The notes beneath the pieces are model-generated. The model was not told the DNA's origin. It did no database searches and saw only the letters and a program-made list of their open reading frames with translations. Position numbers and translations under genes: made by a program. Positions 58,178 to 64,000 of a stretch of 64,000 bases of DNA are shown piece after piece; the first letter of the stretch is position 1; each line of letters begins with the position of its first letter. Source of the stretch: Rhizobium nepotum 39/7 (GTDB lineage Bacteria; Pseudomonadota; Alphaproteobacteria; Rhizobiales; Rhizobiaceae); the NCBI RefSeq assembly GCF_000949865.1, contig NZ_JWJH01000005.1, positions 229,513 to 293,512 of the forward strand, written 5' to 3'.

Positions 58178-58837
58178 ATGGAAACAGTTAGCGCAATGGT
58201 CTCCTCCGTCGACCTGTCCACCCGCATCGCCGCCACCAAGCTCGCTCTCAAGGCCATCAGGGAGCAGGAGGACAGTTCCACTACTACCTCCTCGCCACGG
58301 GCGGCGATCCTCGGCTCCTATGGGATCGACACCTCCCCCTCCTCCACCAATACGAGGCTGACGCAACTTCTGGCGCAATATGCGCAGTCCTCCAGCGACG
58401 ACACGAAGACCGACGACGCTGACGCGCAGGCGCCTTCCGGCGACATTACGCAGGCCAGCTTCATGAAGAACCTGAAGGGGACGCTGGAAGAACTGTCCAA
58501 GGATCCCAGCAAGGCCGCGCAGGCCAAGGCGATGCTGGAAGCGCTGGCCGCCGGCACGCTGACCGTCGCCGATCCGACCGAGGGCATGAAGATAAAGGCC
58601 TGGGACGTAGAGGCGGACAAGAAAATCACCTCGAAACCGGCAACGGAAATCACTATCGCGGGCTGGAGCGATTTTCTGAAGGACCATCTCAAGCGCGACG
58701 GTTCGGCCTATGCCAAGAGCGCCGGTGGCGCCTATGTCGACAGCATTTCTGGCGACAACGCGTTTTTTGGCACCGTCGGCAGCCGCTATTATTATCTCAC
58801 CTGGCCACAGGCGAAAACCGGTACGCTGACCGTTTAA
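58178..58837 (+). CDS. Hypothetical protein, Ser/Thr-rich N-terminal half
   Basis: 219 residues; not recognised. Residues 1-90 are low-complexity, rich in Ser, Thr and Asp (SSTTTSSPRAAILG, SSSDDTKTDDADAQAP), with no signal peptide. The second half is more regular (EITIAGWSDFLKDHLKRDGSAYAKSAGGAYVDSISGDNAFFGTVGSRYYYLTWP). The frame is well used throughout and codon use is like the neighbours, so it is probably a real gene. No motif suggests an activity. Confidence 0.65.
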   Translation: METVSAMVSSVDLSTRIAATKLALKAIREQEDSSTTTSSPRAAILGSYGIDTSPSSTNTRLTQLLAQYAQSSSDDTKTDDADAQAPSGDITQASFMKNLKGTLEELSKDPSKAAQAKAMLEALAAGTLTVADPTEGMKIKAWDVEADKKITSKPATEITIAGWSDFLKDHLKRDGSAYAKSAGGAYVDSISGDNAFFGTVGSRYYYLTWPQAKTGTLTV

Positions 58838-58986
58838 GCCGTCGTTTCCGGCTGGAAGCGCTGGCATGGCGGTTGCGAGCGGATAGGCGCGGCAAGCCTT
58901 CCGCTGTTACTGCATGCCGCCGCCCGCGCCCATTATCGATCCGCTGCGACATGCATCATGCCGCAGCGTTCTTCTCTCTACCCCGC

Positions 58987-59529
58987 TCAGGCGACGGGCG
59001 CAGGCGTGGCGACCTGCTCGGTTCCGCCGGAAAGCGCTTTTTGCAGCTGCGCTTCCTGCTCCGGCGAAAGCGAGGTTTTGATGACACGGCCGCGCAGGCC
59101 CTCCAGTTCAGCAAGCACCTTTTCCGGCTGTACCTTGCGGATCAGCACGAAAAGCGCCGAGGAACCATTGGGAATGGTCTCACCGAGCGATTTGATGAAA
59201 TCGTCGTCGATGCCGTAATCCGTCAACGAACCGGCAAGCGCGCCCGTACCCGCGCCAATTGCGCCGCCGATCGCAAAGCCCGCCAGGGGATTGAGGAACA
59301 GCAGGCCGACAAGGCCGCCCCAGAGGCCGCCGGACAAGAAACCGGAGCTTGCACCGATGGCCGTCAGATTGACGCTCTGCTTCAGATGCACCTTGCCGCT
59401 TTCATCGCGAACGACGACCACGGCGTCCTCCAGATCGACCAGATATTCCTTTTTCAGACTTGCAAGCTTCAGAAGAACCCGATCGGCCTCTTCCGTTCCG
59501 TCAAAACCGACAACGACGAGTTCGGACAT
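58987..59529 (-). CDS. DUF1269 family membrane-associated protein
   Basis: 180 aa: an N-terminal alpha/beta part (MSELVVVGFDGTEEADRVLLKLASLKKEYLVDLEDAVVVVRDESGK), a central Gly/Ala-rich hydrophobic hairpin (GGLWGGLVGLLFLNPLAGFAIGGAIGAGTGALAGSL) and a C-terminal domain (GSSALFVLIRKVQPEKVLAEL). This is the DUF1269 pattern; function unknown, often near stress genes. GGGAG seven bases before the ATG. Confidence 0.9.
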   Translation of the reverse strand: MSELVVVGFDGTEEADRVLLKLASLKKEYLVDLEDAVVVVRDESGKVHLKQSVNLTAIGASSGFLSGGLWGGLVGLLFLNPLAGFAIGGAIGAGTGALAGSLTDYGIDDDFIKSLGETIPNGSSALFVLIRKVQPEKVLAELEGLRGRVIKTSLSPEQEAQLQKALSGGTEQVATPAPVA

Positions 59530-59770
59530 AATTTATCTCCCTGAGTTTCGTTTCAATTCCGCTGCGATGGAACGCCGAAGACTACGGCAGGTTCCCGCAA
59601 TGATAGAAAAACGATGTGTCACGCGTTTGACGGGCTGGGCCGCCCGAGGAAAATTCGCCCCAATTTTTTGTCTCCTTCCCCCGTGGCCCACAGCCTTTTT
59701 CCCTTTTTTTGAGAAAAGGCGATTTTCCGCTTGCGCCCTAACAGGCTTATATATAAACGGCTTTCAGGTT

Positions 59771-59847
<77 letters not shown>

Positions 59848-59985
59848 ATAAAAACAGATAGATAGCCAGTTCCCCCAGAGCTGGCTATAATTTTTTCAGC
59901 TACCTTGTAGCCAGCGCTATGCGCGAATTTAAGAGACCCGGTTCGGGTGTTCGTTTATCCAAGCCTGAGAACGAGGTGTGCTGAG

Positions 59986-60246
59986 ATGACCAAAAAAACG
60001 AAAATAGAACACTCAGAATTTTCAGGCGAGTTTGAAGACGACGGTATCACTGTCCTGGTTGATATCCATCGGCCCGCCGGCACCCAGCAAGACTGGACGC
60101 TCGAGGTTATCAGCGAGCATGACGATGTCACGACCTGGGACGAACCCTTCGCTACCGACAAGGACGCCTGGGAGGAATTCCTGGCCACCTGCGAGAAAGA
60201 TGGGATTCGCAGCTTCTTGGACGGCGAAGATCAGTCGGTTCATTGA
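59986..60246 (+). CDS. Hypothetical acidic protein in a tRNA-flanked segment
   Basis: 86 aa from the ATG at 59986 (GAGGTG eight bases upstream), strongly acidic: TKIEHSEFSGEFEDDGITVLVDIHRPAGTQ, then WDEPFATDKDAWEEFLATCEKDGIRSFL. The frame opens 13 codons earlier without a ribosome binding site. Not recognised. It lies between tRNA-Pro and a displaced copy of the tRNA 3' end, so it may have arrived with an integration event. Confidence 0.65.
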   Translation: MTKKTKIEHSEFSGEFEDDGITVLVDIHRPAGTQQDWTLEVISEHDDVTTWDEPFATDKDAWEEFLATCEKDGIRSFLDGEDQSVH

Positions 60247-60275
60247 CGCTTGTTTCTGCGGCACCAGACCGTAGA

Positions 60276-60304
60276 GGTCGTTGGCTCGAATCCCCGCTCC
60301 GACC
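60276..60304 (+). repeat. Degenerate copy of the tRNA-Pro 3' end (att-like)
   Basis: GGTCGTTGGCTCGAATCC, then CCGCTCCGACC, matches the T arm and acceptor end of tRNA-Pro (GGTCGTGGGTTCGAATCC, then CGCCGCTCCGACC) with a couple of changes and a two-base deletion. Direct repeats of a tRNA 3' end are what tRNA-targeted integrases leave; no integrase gene is present between the copies. Confidence 0.7.
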
Positions 60305-60471
60305 TTCTTTTCTCGATCACCCCATTTGTGATCGAGAACATTCACCGGTAAAATTCCTGAAAAATATGATGTCATTGTAAGGCCTGTGTCCGTCGAAGGA
60401 CGGAGAATATTGCCTTGTTGACTCTCTGCTAAAATTAGAACATTTAGTGAACAAAAGAGAGGTCAACCGAT

Positions 60472-60675
60472 ATGTCCGATGCTGAAAAAATCACCCCCGT
60501 GCGGCCTGACGACATAGCCGGATACGTCATCCAGTGTCATGACGGCGATGCGAAGGCGGCTGTCGAAACGCTGCTGGGCGAAATCGAGCATTTGCAGGAA
60601 CAGCTTTCCCTTGCGGTTGCCATCATGGGAAAAGGCTATACGCGCGGATGGACGCCGGATGCGGGAAGCGACTGA
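60472..60675 (+). CDS. Hypothetical small soluble protein
   Basis: 67 residues starting MSDAEKITPVRPDDIAGYVI, with a predicted helical middle (AKAAVETLLGEIEHLQEQLSLAVAIMG). GAGAGGT upstream of the ATG at about nine bases. Not recognised; no TM segment or signal peptide. Confidence 0.6.
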   Translation: MSDAEKITPVRPDDIAGYVIQCHDGDAKAAVETLLGEIEHLQEQLSLAVAIMGKGYTRGWTPDAGSD

Positions 60676-60768
60676 GCCGGCCGCTGCCATTGCTCTGGAG
60701 CAAGGCAGAGCGGCCTGCGCCTTCCGCTTTTCAAGTGAGGTGTAGCGAGCGATGCGCTCTAAGCCCCA

Positions 60769-61356
60769 TCAGTACTCGTTTAACGCAACTGCGAAGTCGT
60801 CGGTGATCGGCATTTTTTCCGCATTTTCCCACGTCTGGTCCATGGCATAGGTCTCAGACAGATAGGGGATGCCGATATGGCCATAGCGGACGGAAAGTTG
60901 GCTTTCAGCCTCCTTTTCGCCGAGAAGCGCTACGCGACTGAGATAAAGCGCGGTTGCCAGCCCCGTCCTGTCCGCACCGGCCTTGCAATGGATGAGGATG
61001 GGTTTTGGTGCATCGCGCATGATCGAAACCAGCTCGTTCACCCTGTTCATATCCAGTTCCTGGCTTGCAGACATGCCAAAATCGATATGATTCAGCCCAA
61101 GCTCGCGGGACGTTTCGACTTCATCCCTGTACCAGGCTTTGGATTCGTTCGCCCCGCGCAGATTGATGACCGTCCTGATACCATGGTCCTTGGCGTAGCG
61201 TGCAAGCTCTTCAACGCTTGGCTGGTTGGAACGATAAAGTTGTCCCGCCACCACCTCATGAAAATTGCCCAAAAGCTGAATGGCGTAAAGATATCCGCCT
61301 GTCGCAAGCACAGCAATGCCCAGGCCCCAACAGGAGCCTTTCCAAAATCTTCGCAT
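60769..61356 (-). CDS. Membrane-anchored tyrosine/dual-specificity protein phosphatase
   Basis: 195 aa with an N-terminal TM anchor (about 9-27) placing the catalytic domain in the periplasm. The CX5R active site is HCKAGADRTG (Cys124, Arg130); the upstream Asp-containing loop (IDFGMSAS) fits the general-acid region. Similar to DSP-like proteins found next to DedA/VTT genes. Substrate unknown (protein, lipid phosphate or inositide). The VTT-domain gene lies about 105 bp upstream of it on the same strand. Confidence 0.87.
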   Translation of the reverse strand: MRRFWKGSCWGLGIAVLATGGYLYAIQLLGNFHEVVAGQLYRSNQPSVEELARYAKDHGIRTVINLRGANESKAWYRDEVETSRELGLNHIDFGMSASQELDMNRVNELVSIMRDAPKPILIHCKAGADRTGLATALYLSRVALLGEKEAESQLSVRYGHIGIPYLSETYAMDQTWENAEKMPITDDFAVALNEY

Positions 61357-61461
61357 AATAGAACGGTTCCCTCATTGGACGAGGAAACCGATACAGGTGG
61401 ATTCTGACAGTAAGCTGAAAGTTATGCGACAGTATTGTAAGAGTAAAAAAATTGCGTTCGA

Positions 61462-62049
61462 TCAACGCACGAAAACATAAACCGCATAGACGGCGATGAG
61501 CGCAGCGGCAATCGCGGCGGCAATGGCGCCGAGGCGTTTTTCGATGAAATGGCGCACCGGTTCACCGTATTTCTGCAGCAGTCCGGCAAGGATGAAAAAG
61601 CGTGCGCCGCGCGTGACGACAGCCGAGATAATGAACAGGCCGAGGCTGATATTGGCCGCACCGGAGAGGATGGTGACGACCTTGATCGGCGGCAGATGCG
61701 CAAACCCCGATGTCACCAGCAGCAGAACGATGGTCTCGTAGTCCACCGAGTTCTTGAGCTGCTCGAAGCTGTCCAGTTTTCCGTAAAATTCGAGAATGGG
61801 CTTCGCAAGGCTCTCGAACGCATAATGGCCGAGGAACCAGCCGGCAATGCCGCCGAGAACGGAGGCCGCCGTTGCGACGAAAGCATAAAACATCGCCTTT
61901 TTCGGCTTCGCCAGCACCATGGGCAGGAAAAGCACATCCGCAGGCACGACAAAGACCGAGCTTTCGACGAAGGCCACGATCGCCAGCCACCACACGGCGG
62001 TCTTGCGCGCCGCAAGAGCCATCGTCCAAGCGTAGATGTTTTTCAGCAT
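61462..62049 (-). CDS. YqaA-type VTT (DedA-like) membrane protein
   Basis: 195 aa from the ATG at 62049 (MLKNIYAWTMALAARKTAVW, GGGA upstream; frame opens to 62094). TM segments at about 17-40, 48-70, 108-125, 131-155 and 173-193, with the VTT-domain features AFVESSVFVVPADVLFLPMVLAKPKKAMFYAFVATAASVLGGIAGWFLG and ILSGAANISLGLFIISAVVTRGARFF. The family includes lipid-related transporters and scramblases; the exact role is unknown. Confidence 0.87.
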   Translation of the reverse strand: MLKNIYAWTMALAARKTAVWWLAIVAFVESSVFVVPADVLFLPMVLAKPKKAMFYAFVATAASVLGGIAGWFLGHYAFESLAKPILEFYGKLDSFEQLKNSVDYETIVLLLVTSGFAHLPPIKVVTILSGAANISLGLFIISAVVTRGARFFILAGLLQKYGEPVRHFIEKRLGAIAAAIAAALIAVYAVYVFVR

Positions 62050-62349
62050 TTCATGTTCCCGGGAAAGATCATTGTGGGGGCGAGGTAGAGCCAAGGCCTC
62101 TCAGCGGCGGTTATGCGGTTTGTCGTCAGGTGCGGGCTTGAGCGGCCAGCCGCCAGATCAGGATTAGACACAACGCAAGAGAATGGCAAATGTTGGAAGA
62201 TTTATTTTGCATTGCGAAGAACGGAAAAGACGAGCAATTCCAAGCTGCGATGGCCGCCGGTTGCTGCGATGCGAAATTTCATCCTTAGGTAGATAAGTCG
62301 GCCTTTTTGTTGTAGAATAAGGCGTGGCGGACAGGAGGAGGAAGTTATC

Positions 62350-62451
62350 ATGGACTATGTAGGCTTCATTACGTCGATCAATCCGGTCATACTCGCTATC
62401 CTGCTGATTGTTCTTCTCGCAGGCGTCTATAGCAAATGGGTTTCCCACTAG
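62350..62451 (+). CDS. 33-residue single-TM peptide
   Basis: ATG preceded by AGGAGGAAGTTATC, an excellent ribosome binding site. Encodes MDYVGFITSINPVILAILLI and continues VLLAGVYSKWVSH before TAG: one TM helix with a short basic tail. Lies 113 bp before the exoD gene on the same strand. Below the length cutoff of ordinary gene calling. Confidence 0.65.
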   Translation: MDYVGFITSINPVILAILLIVLLAGVYSKWVSH

Positions 62452-62564
62452 CAGGGACGAACAATATTGCCAGCAGGCAAAGGCACCGATCTTCCATCGG
62501 CGGTAGGCATTCGGCCGGATGAATGTTATCAAACCCGGAGTTAAAACAACTTCCGGGAAGCGGT

Positions 62565-63203
62565 ATGTCGAAGGCATTCACTGATACGTCTGAAAAGCTC
62601 AGCGCCACGCTCGAAAAGCTGATCGGAAAACTGCAGGGTCAGACGATCACGTTGCGCGAGCTTATGGAAGCGATCGGCGAACAGGGCTTGTTGCTGATCT
62701 GTGCGATAGCCTCCCTGCCCTTCCTCATTCCAGTCTCCATTCCGGGTGTCAGCACCGTGTTCGGCGCGGCGATCATTCTTGTCAGTCTCGCAATCACCCT
62801 CAACCGCCTGCCATGGCTGCCCGCCAGGATTCTCGACCGGCAGATGGAAACGGCAAAGCTGGTGCCGGCGCTGAAAAAAGGCGTCGCCATCGTCTCGAAG
62901 CTCGATCGCTTCATCCGCCCGCGCATTCCCGTGCTGACGACGGGCATCGTCGCCAACAGAATAAACGGTCTTGCTTTGATGACAGCGGGCGTGTTGTTGA
63001 TGATGCCGCTCGGCTTCATTCCCTTTTCGAACACGCTGCCGGGCGTCGCCATCCTGCTTCTGTCGGCGGGCATGATCCAGAGGGACGGCGTCATGGTGCT
63101 TGGCGGTTATTTGTTCCTTGGCCTGACGGCGATCTATTTCACCGCGCTCGCCTATGCCGCCTTCTGGGCCGGACAGGGCATCAGCAGTTCCATCGGCGGC
63201 TGA
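62565..63203 (+). CDS. exoD: ExoD-family exopolysaccharide synthesis protein
   Basis: 212 aa from the ATG at 62565 (GGGAAGCGGT upstream; frame opens to 62523). ExoD family: LRELMEAIGEQGLLLICAIASLPFLIPVSIPGVSTVFGAAIILVSLAITLNRLPWLPARI and the C-terminal TM region. In S. meliloti exoD mutants are alkali-sensitive and altered in exopolysaccharide; the biochemical role is not known. Several ExoD paralogues are common, so the symbol marks family membership. Confidence 0.85.
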   Translation: MSKAFTDTSEKLSATLEKLIGKLQGQTITLRELMEAIGEQGLLLICAIASLPFLIPVSIPGVSTVFGAAIILVSLAITLNRLPWLPARILDRQMETAKLVPALKKGVAIVSKLDRFIRPRIPVLTTGIVANRINGLALMTAGVLLMMPLGFIPFSNTLPGVAILLLSAGMIQRDGVMVLGGYLFLGLTAIYFTALAYAAFWAGQGISSSIGG

Positions 63204-63205
63204 GC

Positions 63206-63490
63206 CTATCGCTGGCCTTTGTTGCGGGTGTCGCGGTCGCGGCGGTTGCGGCGCGATGCCCACCAGACCGCCAGCCGTCGCCGCCCGCGGCGAACTGCCG
63301 GCAGATCGTGGGAGAGCACGATAAGACCGAGCGGGACCATCCAGAAACCGAGAATGGGCAGGAACCCAAGCGTTCCACCCACCACCAGCGCCGAGCCGGT
63401 GACGATCCTGCCAACGCGCGAACGCGGCATGGCGATGCTCCATTTTCCCAGATTGAGGCGACCCGTCCTGTGGTCTATTCCGAATTTCAT
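63206..63490 (-). CDS. Small hypothetical membrane protein
   Basis: 94 aa from the ATG at 63490, which begins MKFGIDHRTGRLNLGKWSIA. Two TM stretches (about 28-45 and 48-62: IVTGSALVVGGTLGFLPILGFWMVPLGLIVLSHDLP), then a very basic tail (RRGRRRLAVWWASRRNRRDRDTRNKGQR). The frame is open to 63751, but that part crosses tRNA-Asn. Similar to PGPGW-type transmembrane proteins; function unknown. Stop codon 2 bp from the end of exoD (convergent). Confidence 0.75.
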   Translation of the reverse strand: MKFGIDHRTGRLNLGKWSIAMPRSRVGRIVTGSALVVGGTLGFLPILGFWMVPLGLIVLSHDLPAVRRGRRRLAVWWASRRNRRDRDTRNKGQR

Positions 63491-63666
63491 TCCATACTGC
63501 CCTTTAGCATGCGGCCTGTGGATAATTTTTTGACCGTCGATAAGCCCGGAAAATCGGGACTCCGGCGAGATAAAACAAGATGAATGCGTTTTTTTTGAAA
63601 AAACCGCTTGGCAAATCGGAAAAGCATTTGTATTACCCCGCTCACACCGCGCCAAGCAGCGCACGT

Positions 63667-63741
63667 TCCCTGGTAGCTCAGCGGTAGAGCATTCGACTGT
63701 TAATCGACAGGTCGCCGGTTCGAATCCGGCCCGGGGAGCCA
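63667..63741 (+). tRNA. tRNA-Asn (GTT)
   Basis: 75-nt cloverleaf with encoded CCA: acceptor TCCCTGG/CCGGGGA, D arm TAGCTCAGCGGTAGA, anticodon stem TCGAC/ATCGA region with loop TGTTAAT (anticodon GTT), T arm GCCGGTTCGAATCCGGC. Confidence 0.96.
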
Positions 63742-63847
63742 ATTCTTCCAAAACATATCATGAAGAGCGAAGTGCAGCTGCACTCTCGCCCAATCCGGAT
63801 CGTGATCGTGGCGTCTCATCCCGATCGATTGCCGGGCCGCACGGATG

Positions 63848-64000
<153 letters not shown>

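Noticed and set aside
60246..60310. Second tRNA gene
   Set aside because: Only the T arm and acceptor end match tRNA-Pro; no anticodon or D arm, so it is a fragment.

Overview
The window is a stretch of a rhizobial chromosome. Four things point to Agrobacterium: a complete alphaproteobacterial nuo operon, a ClpP-ClpX-Lon-HU block, a type-2 argC, and a six-gene surface polysaccharide locus whose order matches the Agrobacterium unipolar polysaccharide (upp) genes. Gene order resembles the A. fabrum C58 region around dnaE-nuo-lon-upp, but that is from memory and was not checked by alignment.

Positions 1-25.6 kb are read almost entirely leftward (minus strand). A 14-subunit NADH dehydrogenase (nuoA-N) has two extra genes inserted: a GFA-family protein between nuoC and nuoD, and a small periplasmic protein between nuoD and nuoE. 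The nuo genes are followed on the same strand by birA, RNase J (rnj), a DUF1467 membrane protein, proS and a one-permease Lol lipoprotein exporter (lolE-lolD), ending at a terminator near 2.37 kb. A plus-strand sRNA, probably of the alpha-r45 type, lies between DUF1467 and proS. Left of the terminator is the 5' two-thirds of dnaE. Between them sits a 28-residue hydrophobic peptide gene preceded by three GTTC-N7-GTTC LexA boxes, the most striking unannotated item in the window.

Positions 25.9-35.2 kb hold two tandem tRNA-Asp genes, tRNA-Val, a large secreted phytase-like esterase with a good PHO box, HU, Lon, ClpX and ClpP, most with clear terminators. Positions 35.5-42.8 kb are accessory in character: a diguanylate cyclase, a cytochrome P450, a VapBC-like pair, metY with a CoA-binding protein and a cupin, a poor 0.9 kb intergenic stretch and an EamA permease. 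Positions 43-48.7 kb carry rplM-rpsI and then a compact run higB-higA-speB-argC-APH(6)-like kinase, facing ctaA (heme A synthase).

Positions 49.2-57.7 kb are the adhesin locus (uppA-F): a CelD-type acetyltransferase, a Wzc-like chain-length protein with a degenerate Walker A motif, a Wza-like lipoprotein, a glycosyltransferase, an undecaprenyl-phosphate sugar transferase and a Wzy-like polymerase. The right end (57.7-64 kb) is a mixture of small membrane proteins, stress-type proteins (DUF1269, ExoD, a VTT-domain protein, a tyrosine phosphatase), tRNA-Pro with a displaced copy of its 3' end about 430 bp downstream, and tRNA-Asn. No CRISPR array, rRNA operon or complete insertion sequence was seen.
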